DNA of 64,000 nucleotides from Aurifilum marmelostoma. Taxonomy: Eukaryota; Ascomycota; Sordariomycetes; Diaporthales; Cryphonectriaceae. The notes under the pieces were generated by a model that was not told where the DNA came from, did no database searches, and worked only from the letters and a program-made list of their open reading frames with translations. The translations under genes and the position numbers were made by a program. The stretch is taken from assembly GCA_027559495.1 (NCBI GenBank), contig JAMXSV010000006.1, forward strand, positions 1,302,001-1,366,000, read 5' to 3'. Position 1 is the first letter of the stretch, and each line of letters begins with the position of its first letter. Of the stretch, positions 1-10,750 are shown one piece after another.

Positions 1-232
1 CACTCCCGAAGGCTATAATTCATTGATGTTGACAGCTCGAGCATGAAGTATAAGAGGTAGCATGGACTCTGTTGAGATGGATGACACTTGAGAGACTGTT
101 TGCTAAATTACAACAATTGCCCAACAATCCGGCTTGAGACTGACTGGCTTGCATCACCAGTCGATTGTCGAGTGAACCAAATGTCCTGAATTCCTGCTCT
201 TTACAAATACTTGTATCAGACACCTGTGAATC
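1..232. other. Left-edge region, upstream of the NmrA-like gene
   Basis: No gene could be supported here. The stretch presumably holds the 5' leader and promoter of the reductase starting at 233. A reverse-strand open frame crosses it but overlaps the reductase exons and has no recognisable domain. Confidence 0.5.
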
Positions 233-1422
233 ATGGCAGCAGTCCCTAGATACGCCAGAGATCAGCCTCATGGATTCTCTAATAATATCGAGAGAGTCGC
301 CGTCACCGGCGTAAGCACCCCTGCCAGACCGTATTCTGCTGTTTTGCTTAAATGATTTACTGAAACAAACAACCACCATAGGCAGGAGGTCGCATGGGAA
401 GACTGATCGCTCAGGCACTCCTCGGAACTGGCAAGCATACTGTCACTGCCATTACGCGGCCCAACAGCGACACTACGACGTTTCCTGTTGGCGTGAAAAC
501 TGTCCAGGTCGACTACAGCGGAGAGGATATTACAGCACTCGTCTCTGTTCTCAGGGGCCAGCAAGCATTAATCATCACTACGGCGGTCACAGCACCTCGA
601 GACACAATTCCCAAACTCATCAGGGCGGCGGGCAAGGCGGGCGTTGGATATGTACTCCCCAATTGGTTCGGCCAAGATGCCGCCAACCAATCGCTATGTG
701 AAGACTCAATGCTCACGCCCATGCGTGACAGCATCCTGGCCGAATTTGCGGCGCTGAATCCATGTTCTACCGCCTACTTTCTGCTGAATTGTAACTTTTG
801 GTACGAGTTCAGTCTAGGCGGCGGACCGGACAGGTTCGGCTTCGACTTTCAGAAGCGATCGCTCGTACTGTTTGATGATGGGGATGTGGCTATCAACGTG
901 ACAACGTGGCCTCAGGTACGACAGAATCCAAGGAATCCATGATGCAGAGGCATATGTAAAGAGTCAGCTATTAACCTTGCCGTGGTATTATAGTGCGCCC
1001 GTGCCGTGGCGAACCTGCTCAGCCTCAAGGAGCTCCCAGACGACGAGACGGACAAATCACCGACGGTATCCCAATTCGCCAACAAAGGTGTCTATATCTC
1101 CAGCTTTCTTCTGACACAGAAGGACATGTTTGAAAGTGTCAAACGCGTCACTGCCACCTCGGATGCTGACTGGACCATCAGTACCGAGTCTTCTGAGCTG
1201 CGCTGGCGCGAGGGACGTAATGCCGTCCAGCAAGGCAACATTGGACCTTTTGCCAGATTGCTCTACAGTCGAAACTTCTTTCCCAAAGGCGGCGGTGACT
1301 ACGAGTCCAACCTCCAGCTTCACAATGACGTCTTAGGATTGCCCAAGGAGGACCTTGATGAGGCGACGGCTGAAGCTGTCCGTATAGGTCTCAGTGGCGA
1401 AGTGGTAAAGGCACCACGCTAG
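233..1422 (+). CDS. NmrA-like / isoflavone-reductase-type NAD(P)-binding protein
   Basis: A Rossmann-fold protein of the NmrA/PCBER/isoflavone reductase-like group, predicted to bind NAD(P)H and act as a cytosolic reductase or redox sensor; its substrate cannot be told from sequence. Three exons: 233-310, 382-915 and 994-1422, giving 346 residues. Splicing the first intron rebuilds the dinucleotide-binding loop VAVTGAGGRMG near residue 25, which is the main reason for the ATG at 233. The second junction joins TWPQ to CARAVANLLSLKELP, the conserved helix of this family. Length is close to the usual 300-350. The next gene (CVNH protein) is convergent. Family assignment is firm; naming a specific enzyme would be guesswork. 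Confidence 0.82.
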
Positions 1423-1947
1423 AGTTCGGGAATGGACCTTTTCTTGATGGGAATTGCGACTTTTCTTTCCTTTTTATGAGTCATTTCTAGCTCAAATGGA
1501 AAGAAATCTGAGCCCCTGATTTCTTTCTGGCGATTGTAAGCTCAGCTCTACAGTGTCAATCCACAAAAGATGACATGTAATTTGTTCGTGTCACTGCCAG
1601 TCTACCCTTTGTACGCTTCTCTGCGCCAATCAACTTTCAATCAGACTTGCTTGGCCACCAGCAGTATTATGACTGAAATCATCAAGTTTACGCGTCTGAT
1701 AATGGTCACAGCGTTCAGTCTTGCGATCTTTGTAGAGTTCAAATCTTGTGCATTATCCCTGAGAATTGACTATGGGTTGCTAGTGGCTGTACGCAGGCGA
1801 TATTCTCATCCCATCTAGTCAACCCCCTCCACAAGATCTTCCATACACCTGTTTCTGGCCGTCGACCATCCGATTCAGCCCGAAAATAAGACTTCATTGT
1901 TACCAAGGCGCTGAGAGCGATGGGCGCCAACTGGCACTCAGCAGGCG
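1423..1947. other. Intergenic region, convergent 3' ends
   Basis: Lies between the stops of the NmrA-like gene and the CVNH gene, so it should hold both 3' UTRs. An 82-codon plus-strand frame at 1570-1818 lacks any recognisable motif and is probably chance. Nothing else seen. Confidence 0.5.
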
Positions 1948-2567
1948 TTAACAGTTGTCAACTGCGGCGGCTGTGTGGTCGAAGCACTTCAGATAGCCGT
2001 TCGAGTCCTGAATAATCGTACCTTCGTCTGTTTGAAGCCACTTTTGTCAGCGCTGTTCTGAGTTCATATGAATGATTGAAATGTGGCGTTCGACTTACTG
2101 AGATCGATCTCGATCTCGCCGTAGATCAGCTTGCCATTGTCTTCGTAGGCCACACAGTTACAGTACTTGACCGTAGGGTCAGGAGAGTTGGTCTCGCCAC
2201 AGTCAGTGCAGTAACGGCCGAAGTTACCTCTGTTGCACATGTAATCAGCGGGTGCTTCAGATATAAGAATTTTCCTTTGTTTTTCAAACGGGGTGCCAGG
2301 GGGTCTGTCTTACCCGTCACTTCCGACAGCGATGGAAGGAGAATCCTCGGAGCTGCCCAGCTGGAGACGGTAACAGAGGTTGAGGTCGAGCTCGCTGCAC
2401 TGGGTGGCTGCAGTCTCACGGATCTGGCACTTGGCAGTCAGGAGGATGGGCGACTCAGCACCTGTATACTTGATCTCTAGGTCGGTGCACGTGCGGTCAA
2501 TGGCAGCAATGGTGAGCTGCGCCAGCAGACCACAGGCGAGGTAGGTCTGGGTGACAGTGTACTTCAT
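1948..2567 (-). CDS. Small secreted protein with cyanovirin-N homology (CVNH) domain
   Basis: A 154-residue protein with a hydrophobic N-terminal signal peptide (MKYTVTQTYLACGLLAQLTIAA) followed by one CVNH-like domain. Exons on the minus strand are 2567-2314, 2229-2099 and 2027-1948, with phases that add up. The spliced protein shows the family pattern: LLTAKCQ, CSELDLNLC, GNFGRYCTDC in the first half, then YCNCVAY, IDLNEG and NGYLKCF in the second. At least nine cysteines suggest several disulfides. CVNH proteins are carbohydrate-binding lectins; fungal ones bind mannose or related glycans, and secreted forms may act at the cell surface or toward other organisms. Ligand and role here are inference. 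The start is fixed by the signal peptide; an ATG further upstream would spoil it. Confidence 0.8.
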
Positions 2568-3221
2568 CTTTGACTTCGAGGTGTGATGTGCTTTCAGTGT
2601 CCCAGGTAGCCGTCCCATCTTGAGTGTATCATCGAGTAACAAAGTCTCTTTGCGAAAGCTTTGTTTGGAGGGATTCCTCCATGATTATATAGAGAATAGG
2701 AGTGGTGAATGCCAAAGGGGCACGTGATGCTAATTGTGGTGACTCCTTTCTCTGTGGGCCAGCCAGCTGCTGTCACCAGATCTATATAGGAGGGCAACTC
2801 CAAGGTGTGAATGCCCAAACCCTGGTGACAATGCCCATTTACCTTGGTCATCTGGGCAGTGACAGCTCATAGGCATTGTAATTACCTGTAATTCACGACA
2901 AGAAGATTGAACCAAGCTTATTAAGCAAATTGTGTATCTCTTTTTACTTCCTTCATCATGGTGATGATAAAATTGTTGAAATAATAGCACCATGAAAACC
3001 CTCAAAAATGCCAATCTTTTGGATCACTGCCAACTTACCGTATAGTGTCGAGGTCCTTGCTCGCGTAATCTCGAGTCTGGACCACAATAGAGTGTTAGAC
3101 TGTGGTCTGCCCAGTACATCAGCAGTTCACTGGCATCACTCTTGACACCCAGATGTGCCTGATGAAACTCTCAGAGGCCCTTCATCTGTAAAAATCTTGG
3201 AAATACCTGTGAGACCACACA
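2568..3221. other. Intergenic region upstream of the CVNH gene
   Basis: Between the CVNH start and the transporter stop. Probable promoter of the CVNH gene and 3' end of the transporter. Reverse-strand frames at 2594-3014 show no motif. Nothing else supported. Confidence 0.45.
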
Positions 3222-5187
3222 TCATGTAGCAGTGACCTCAGTAGCGTTTTGTTGCCTGCCTTCCCTCCATTCCATCAATATCTTCCTCCGCGCCTCTTCG
3301 CCAGCCAGTCCCATCTTGACCTCCACATGTGTCGTCTCAAGATGGTTATGGCGAATAAACATGCCACACAGTAGTCCCGCTCCAGCGAAACACACCGCAA
3401 GAATCCAGATATTCCTCACAGCCATCCAGTAAACCTGCCGGACTATGCTACTCTGCGCGCTACTCAGCGTTCCAATCTTCAAGACGTTGGCCTGCGCGTT
3501 CGCGCCGGAGAAGAGCTCGGCTGTCGGCGCCCCTAGCAGCTTGACAAGCCTTGGCTGTTCGGCGTCCATCTTGTTTGCAAACGTGGCTGAGCCGATGACG
3601 ACGCCGATGGCATTGGCAACATTTCGAACGAGAAAGAATGAAGCTGTCGCGGCCGCGTTGTCCTGGGCGGAGAGGTTGCCTTGCAGTGCAATCATGGGAG
3701 GCTGGAAGAGGCAGCCGATGCCCAGTCCGCCGATGAGCTGGTAGATGATGATCTTGGGCCAAACTCTCGAGTGCGGAAGATTATAGAACAGCCCGAGACC
3801 CAGGACCGTCAAAGCCAGCCCAACATAGATGCAGTCGAGATAGCGCCCCTTTCTCTTGACGTAGTTGTTGGCGCCCACCTGGCCCACCGACATGGTCAAG
3901 GCGAATGGCAGTATAAGTATACCGGAGAGGAGCGGTGAGGCGCCAAGGACAGACTGGCAGTAGAGGGGCAAGAAATAAGTGTTTTCTGTCACAGTCACCC
4001 CATGGGCCATGGCAATGACGAGGATGGCGAAATTGTGCACGTTGGCGTACAGGTGTGCTGGAACTATAGGGTTTCGAGCAAAATGCCACTCGATAGTAAG
4101 AAATGCCGCGAGGACGACCACGCCAAAAACCAGCAGACAGATGACTATTGCTGATGACCAAGGGTAATTAATGCCGCCGAACTCCAGTCCCAGAAGTAGC
4201 ATCAGTAGGCCTCCGACAAGCGTGAAGGTTCCAGCCCAGTCGATAGCCTTGAGGCCAGAAATCATAGGGGTGTGAGGAGTTTCCAACTTCAGCATATAAG
4301 CAATGACAAAGAAAGTTGTCCCAGAAATTGGGACTGACGGTAGCCAAGGTCAGTCATTTTACAACGAAGGGGAAAAGTGTTGAAATCATAAGTATCGACA
4401 ACGAACTCACGATTAATGTAAAAACACCACCTCCATGATGCGCCTTGAGTCAAGCCACCGCCTACAAGGGGCCCGAGTGTGTTTGCAACACTCCACACAA
4501 CACCTGTGATGGCATAGTATTTCCCCCGTTCTCTTGAATGTGTGCCTCATCAGCCCCAGCCCGGATGCATATTGGACTTAATCATCGTATCAATGTACAG
4601 ACTTACCTTGGAGAAAAGAGGTCTCCGACTACAATGTTGACTAAAGCAACGATACCACCGGCGGGCACACCCTGGGTGACCCTGCCAATCAAAAGCATCG
4701 GTAGACTCACAGCAGTTGCACACAACGTACTGCCCAAAAAGAAAATGGCAACTGCAACAAGAAGGATAGACTTTCGGCCCCAGATATCGCTCAGCTTGGC
4801 CCAGATCGGAGCTACAATGGCGCCTGCCAGCATGAAAGCTGAGCCGACCCAGGTAAAGGCTGATGTCGACTGGAAGTGATTCGCAATCGTTGGTAGCGCT
4901 GTGGTAACTATGGTTATGTCGAGGGCAGCCAAGAAAACGGCCATCTGCCAACCTAAGCTTTAGGTGTTCTTGTTCACACAAAATTGAAATCAAGGGGCAC
5001 TTACACATAGTGTGGTCATCATGACGACCATCTCAAGAGTCGACCGATCTTTCTTGACTTGGCCCCCTTCCTGCGCATCGGAACCACTGTCGACCACGAG
5101 CTCGACGGCGTCGGGCCCAGGCTCGGCGTAGTCCAAGGTTGCCAGGGCCGGAGTAGTTCCGGATACATTCTGCGTGATCGAGCCCAT
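3222..5187 (-). CDS. MFS multidrug/toxin efflux transporter, DHA2 (14-TM) type
   Basis: A plasma- or vacuolar-membrane proton antiporter of the drug:H+ antiporter-2 family, expected to export small hydrophobic compounds. Four exons on the minus strand: 5187-5005, 4944-4607, 4532-4411 and 4333-3222, giving 584 residues with consistent phases. An about 60-residue hydrophilic N-terminus precedes the first membrane segment. Family motifs are visible: LDITIVTTALPTI in TM1, the loop motif KLSDIWGRKS after TM2, and antiporter motif C in TM5 (ANTLGPLVGGGLTQGASW), then WRWCFYIN. The C-terminal exon alone carries many hydrophobic segments consistent with TM6-14. Such pumps often sit in metabolite clusters, but no biosynthetic backbone gene is nearby, so a general efflux role is as likely. 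Confidence 0.88.
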
Positions 5188-6358
5188 GATGATTATCGAG
5201 GAATTGCTCGCTGCCTTCAGGCTTGGTGAAGCTGGTCTGGAGGTTGGCTTTTCCGAGAATCAGTGCATCTTTCCATGGGAGGCAGAAGCTTATTTGGGAA
5301 GCCAGAAGGGGGGCCTGCGAATTGCAATGGCGCAACCGACCCACGGTCGCTCGTGAGCCTCACTGCCGGTTGCGTTGCGGCATCGGATCTACAGTTCCGC
5401 CGGAGGTTGTCAGCACATACGGCGGTCAGGAGATTCTGCCAATCCTACAGCAGCTTCTGAGATATCTCCTTCGCCCGTCGCTTCATAGCAATTTGCATGG
5501 TCATATTTCCAGTGCCCCAGACATGCACATCCTTTTGATAATTACCAAGTGAAGCATGATATTGCATCTTGGCTTGCTGCACTTCGGCTCGGGTCTACAA
5601 TAACCTCAGTTGAGAGCCCACTTATAATAGCTTTAACATTCTGACTTGTTTGGCATGAATATATACCTCTATTTTTCAATCACCCGACTGCTCTTGCTGG
5701 GTGCAGTGATTGAAACGTACGGTGCGGACTATGCAATGGTATGATCATCTATGAAGTGACGGAATACGCGACGTGCCCGCCATCCAATGTCTGTAACAAA
5801 CAGTTCCTCACTATTTGGATCCTTCGATACGTAGGTATAGTCCTGTGCTTATGGCATGGTTGATGATCAGCCTGCATGGATCTCCAGGAGCAGCTCTATG
5901 CTTCGCATTCGCAGGGCAATATTGTAGTTGGTGCTGATAAGACAAATAGGTGAAGTACCTGCCGGTCTACGTCTATGTCCAGCCGGAGATGAGCTGAGAA
6001 GCAGGCAGGCGCGCATCCCAAACTGTTGTATTCTTCATTCCGTGTCAACACCTGATTCTTGATTCAACCACCCAACCTGTAGGATCTTGTCTCTCTTAAT
6101 GCTAGGTACGACGGGTCAAGATTATATGCTAATTACTAATCACCGCGGTTATATTTGCGTGCCTTATGAATACAGTAGCCTGGACTCGGAACTCGGACAA
6201 TTAACATTCTATGGTAAGCAGCTGTACCATTTCTATCAGAGTAGGTAAACTTGGCATGATTATGGAAGAGCTATCAGATCTGTCTTTCTAGGGTAACAAG
6301 ATGAGGCGGCTTCAAAGCTTCAACATCTTCTGCAAGAACAGGCAACAGAGCTTTCGCC
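5188..6358. other. Intergenic region between two divergent genes
   Basis: About 1.2 kb between the transporter start (minus) and the hemerythrin-like start (plus), so probably carrying both promoters. It is AT-rich in the middle (for example around 5600-5660). No gene, tRNA or repeat was recognised. Confidence 0.5.
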
Positions 6359-7389
6359 ATGACTTCAAAGCACTCGGATGCGCCATGGGCAGATGAGCCC
6401 TTCCGCCTCATTGCGACGCCGTCAAAGCGTCCTGAGCTAGCAGTATGTACTGCATGTTTGAGACATGTGAGCTGGAGGAATCCGAAACCGACGATTTGCC
6501 ATCACTCCAGATGAGAAACATTCTTACGTTTACGCCTCACCCCATATGGTCAATGTACACAATGCCGTTATCCTTGGCCTGAATGCCATATTGCAGCAGG
6601 GCCCATACATCAAGATAAGCACCGATGCAGTTTACAATCAAAAAGACGTCAAAGACCTGCTCTTCTACGTCTTGTCCTGGGTCAACCGGGTCGAATGTCT
6701 CCACGAAACAGAGGTGTCCTTCATCTTTCCCGAGATTGAGAATCTAGCTGGCAAGCCTGATCTGATGGACGACGCCAAGCAGCAGCACAAGCTGTTTCAC
6801 GGCGGCACGCGGCTGCTTGAATACGCACAGTCAACACGCCCACAGGACTACCGCTGTAACTACCGGACCCGGTGGTATGAAGGGATTGTGGACTCGTTCA
6901 GCAAGAAGCTAATCGATCACCTATATGCGGATATAGATATCTTTCTGTCTACGAAAGACCTTCACAGCGCTGGTCTCGGGAAGATCTGGGATCAGGGGGA
7001 GGCGATGGCCAAAGAAAGCACTAGTCTTAGGAATTTGGTAGAATCGATGCTCACCGGACCCCTCGACCTACTATCCGGAGAGAGCAGTCAGGATGTTCCT
7101 GGCGTGCTGTACTATATTACTGACTACCGACACGCAATAGGTCAATGTTTTCCCTTGCCTACTTGGATGCGCTAACAAGACGTACGAGGGTGGAAATGAC
7201 TTCCCTCCGTTTCAGCCTTATGTCTTCAAATATGGTCTTGCTGCTGGCAATGGCGCGTGGCGTTTCAATCCTTGCGATTTCTGGGTCGACCTCGCCGTCT
7301 CACCTTTGCGCCCGAGAAGTAGCATTGTAGAAAGGAGGTATAAAAGTGGATCAATCATCATACCTAGAAATTGTGAACAACGATGTTGA
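6359..7389 (+). CDS. Hemerythrin-like (HHE) domain protein, apparently frameshifted
   Basis: A hemerythrin-type four-helix protein expected to bind a di-iron or other metal centre through His and acidic residues. Exon 1 (6359-6446) begins MTSKHSDAPWADEPFRLI; a 64-nt intron ending ctccag at 6510 leads to HMVNVHNAVILGLNAI. Helix motifs seen are VHNAVILGLN, CLHETEVSFIFPEIE and QQHKLFHGG, the spaced HN..., HETE... and H...H ligands. The frame stays open to 7175, but the family's C-terminal block (GCANKTYEGGNDFPPF ... NGAWRFNPCDFW) lies in the +1 frame and starts around 7145. Skipping one base near 7140-7150 gives a continuous 321-residue protein to the TGA at 7387. No GT-AG intron joins the frames without losing conserved residues. 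Either a disrupted gene or a one-base assembly error. The exon 1 donor is my best guess. Confidence 0.68.
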
Positions 7390-7613
7390 GCCGTATAAGA
7401 GGGGTAATCGAGGAATCATTGGTGAACTGGCCGAGCTTCTGCTGAGCTTTGCCAACTGCCTGTTAACCCAAGAAGATTTCTAGCAATCGAGACGCTGTTG
7501 GCCCAACCATTGAACCTTCTCAGTTCTCCCAATTACTCTGATCCTCACAGGCCTTCTGCAAGCTATCATATCAAACCCCCTTAAATCAAAAGGCAAGTAG
7601 CTTTAGATTCCCT

Positions 7614-9124
7614 TCAAACTTGAAAATCCAGTACAGCTACGTCCCGCTTGCCTTCAGCCCCGCCATTATTTCTTTTGACAAACAGGGACAATACATTCTC
7701 AATATCCAACCTGGGGCTGTCGATTAGTGGCTCGCCTGTGAGCTCCTCTCCGACCCAGACTTCTTGGTAGCTGCTGTAGGAGTCACTCTTCAGTGCTCGG
7801 AGGATCGTCATAGTGGGCGTCGTAGTCTGCGGCAGAATGAAAAGCAAGTCGTTATCTTTAGTGATGGCCAACCTGCCGCGCCTGGGTCCATTAATAGGTC
7901 GGATGAATCTCGAGGTCCATTCTCCTTGTTGGTAAATAGAAGTCAGCCATGAAACTGTCACGCAGAACCGAAACAGCCGATGCAAAAGCCAGAGAGCATT
8001 TACGTACCTGCAGGAGAGCGGTAATAGTGTTTCCATCTGTGACTCCCATCCAGTATGTCCCTGTTCAAGGCATGCACGCCCCCGTCGTGATCAATCACCT
8101 GCGACTCCTGGTTCATCAGCCCGCTCCCCTTGGGGATCTCAAACGCCACGATACCCTCAGCGTCGTTCCTGATAGTCTGACCCTGCTTCAGGTCTGCAAT
8201 GACATCCCCCCTTCCGTTCCGCCAGGTGTATCCCAGGTCCTCAGAGTAGGCATAGCAGATGTTGTGGTTGTTCTCGGCACCGTTGGGCCCGGCCTGCTGC
8301 TTGTGCTTCGTGTCGGCCAGGTCATCCCATCCCTCGTACCAGACGAAGCCGCGGTATACCCAGGTGACGTGCAGCTTGCCGCCGCGGAAATCCCACCCGT
8401 GCACATAGGGGTTGCTTTCGACGCCTGTCAGCGGCGTGCCGACGAACTCCCAGAATCCGGTCTCCGAGCGGTACAGGTAGAGGTGGTCTGAGCCGAGCCC
8501 GGCTTTGCCGTCGCGGAGGGACATGAACAGCACGCCTTCACCTAGGTTACCGAGGCGCGGATATGTCACGTAGCCGAAGTGCTTGTGGCTGCTGGGTAGA
8601 CCTGGGAGATAGTCCAGAGTGGGTGTGAAAAGAGAGGCATCCCACTGGTAGGCTGTGGGGTCCTGTGCCAGTCCGCGGACCGAATGTCGATATCGGAGGC
8701 TGTGAGTCAGTCAGAATGCATGCCGAAAGCGTGAAGATAGGATCTGAGACCTTGCTTACACGTCACAATGATGATCATACGAGAGATGAATAGTTCCATC
8801 CCCATGGCAAATGCCGACCTGTATTGTGTTGTGGCCATCGTCTGTCGTCTGTGGGTAGTCCTCAAACACGATTGTTTCCCATGGTCCATCAGGTAGACGT
8901 CTCCTAGAAAGATGGATAAAGAGGGGCTCGGTCACCTCCGGTGTTGCACTGCTGTAGAACACAGCATACTGCCAGCCATTGAAGGAAGTGATGGCATCCT
9001 GCTGGAATGCATAGCCATTTATGGCATGCGTGCGATGTGCCGGATCAGGGCCGAGAATTGAAACGGTAGGTTCGTCCAGCATGCTGCTGTCTGGTCTCTG
9101 CGCCTGTGACTTAGACGTCGGCAT
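7614..9124 (-). CDS. BNR-repeat-containing protein (BNR_4-type beta-propeller)
   Basis: A 455-residue predicted beta-propeller of the BNR_4 group, a family whose characterised relatives include polysaccharide lyases and glycosidase-like enzymes; this protein's substrate is unknown. Minus-strand exons are 9124-8760, 8699-8008 and 7924-7614. Conserved blocks in order: WQYAVFYSS, LPDGPWETIVFEDYPQTT, DGHNTIQVGICHGDGTIHLS, DHHCDVLRYRHSVRGLA across the first junction, VTYPRLGNLGEGVLF, NPYVHGWDFRGGKLHVTW, NHNICYAYSEDLGYTWRN and GLMNQESQVIDHDGGVHAL. Length fits the family. No signal peptide is visible at the chosen start, which is odd if the substrate is extracellular; an unrecognised upstream exon is possible. 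It converges with the hemerythrin-like gene, 224 nt away. Confidence 0.8.
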
Positions 9125-10750
9125 TTAGGGTATGCTGTAGTAATACAGACTGGAAAATTTCCGAAGGGAATGTGCTAGGAACATTTCATACCTTTGTGAC
9201 TGCAGGGGTCTTCTGGCACATCCTGAGGACGACAGACTTGTGATCCTACTTGTACCGCCAAGATGTCGGTTCGAGCCACGCTCGGCCGTGGGCCACCGAG
9301 ATGCAGGAAGATGCAGGACACTGGGCCGTTTTCATTCGTGGATAAACCAATGGCTAGCCTGAACACCGTTCTGCAGCTCTTCTTGTGCCGCCCACCACTT
9401 TATGTTGACTTGTATTTCGAGTACAAGCTTTCTGCACTTATTCACTGTGTCGCAAGGTTTACAGCTCAAGCACTCAGATAAACAACCTTTAAGATTGCAA
9501 CCGTACTGGCCGGTGAAACGAAGAGAGGGTTTTCGGTCACATTCCAGCAAGCTCAACAAGAAGTCGGTCCGCCCACGGTGAAATAGAAACTCACTCGGCC
9601 CGCAACGGCCCGGCGGATTGTCGAATGGGACAAGCTGTTGACAGGAGGACGGAAGCAGTCCTAGGACATACTGACAAGACAGCAACAAGACGTAGCGAGT
9701 GGGGGTCCTTCATGGTCGTGTGTTCTCGCCGCCAAGGTTCCCCGCGAAACCACTCCGCACACTAATTACTGTATGGCTGATTTGAGGTATTCATCCGCTT
9801 CCCCGGATTTGATCCCATGCGTCAGGGGTCGACGTCTAGCCTTGATTACCAGCTCTTTGGGAAGAGGTGGCCTAGCCTATAAGTTAAGAAGAAAAAGGTA
9901 AGATTGAGGACTGCGCTATGGAAGGTAAGCACGAATAAAGGGATGACAGCCAGCCACGCCAAGACTGGGTGAAGCTATCCAGGAGAGACGAGACAAGTCA
10001 TCCCCTGAGCACGCACTGACCGGTGCGCCTCCTGCTACTATACATTAGAAGGCCCGAGTACCTTTACTCGACACCGCTTCGAGCCTTATATTTCTCAAGT
10101 ACAGGAGCAATGTCTCAAAACATGGAAATAAGATTGGCGCCAAGCAGACAGTGAACTCGCCTGACAAAAAGGTACACTCCGCAATTTGGATCTTGGCTGG
10201 GATGAGGAGGAACTTCGTCTCAGGCCACCCAGGGCAAGGTGGAGAGTGCATGTGAACATGACCTGTAAGATGCCTCTGCGCTCCATCACACCCTACTATA
10301 GGACAGACAGCCACGCCCCTCACCGCACAGGTCGCAGATGATGCCAAGCAGTATCCCGGAAGCTTGACAGCCATGTAAATTGCATGTGTGTATCTCTTCG
10401 CCAAGAGCAACAGCCAAGTCCATCTTGGAAGTTTAACCGGGAGCGGGGGGCGCCAGTAGATATAGTTGGGTTGGCATCGCGGGGATGAAGCCTTCTTTGC
10501 GTAAGACGCCAGCATGTAAGGCTTACTGGGTCTCTTAAGGAGCGGATAAAGTCTTCTCTTATTGTGGAGGTGGGTTTTCTTCCTGTCTTTACCGTACGGG
10601 AAGTGTTCTGCTCTTATATTGCTCTGGGTGACCAACTTGCCGAGTCAAAAGGCCCAGTTGGACTTTGTGCACAAGCTCTGAAATCCCCGACAACGAAATA
10701 GTTTCCTTCCGTATCTCAGCAGGCGGCGCAAGCCAAATTCGATCGTCAGA
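9125..10750. other. Intergenic region between divergent genes
   Basis: About 1.6 kb separating the BNR gene (minus) from the sugar transporter (plus). A 196-codon reverse frame at 10045-10635 is compositionally odd and has no motif, so I do not call it. Nothing else seen. Confidence 0.45.

Noticed and set aside
10045..10635. 196-codon reverse open frame as a gene
   Set aside because: No domain or plausible start context; composition resembles non-coding sequence.
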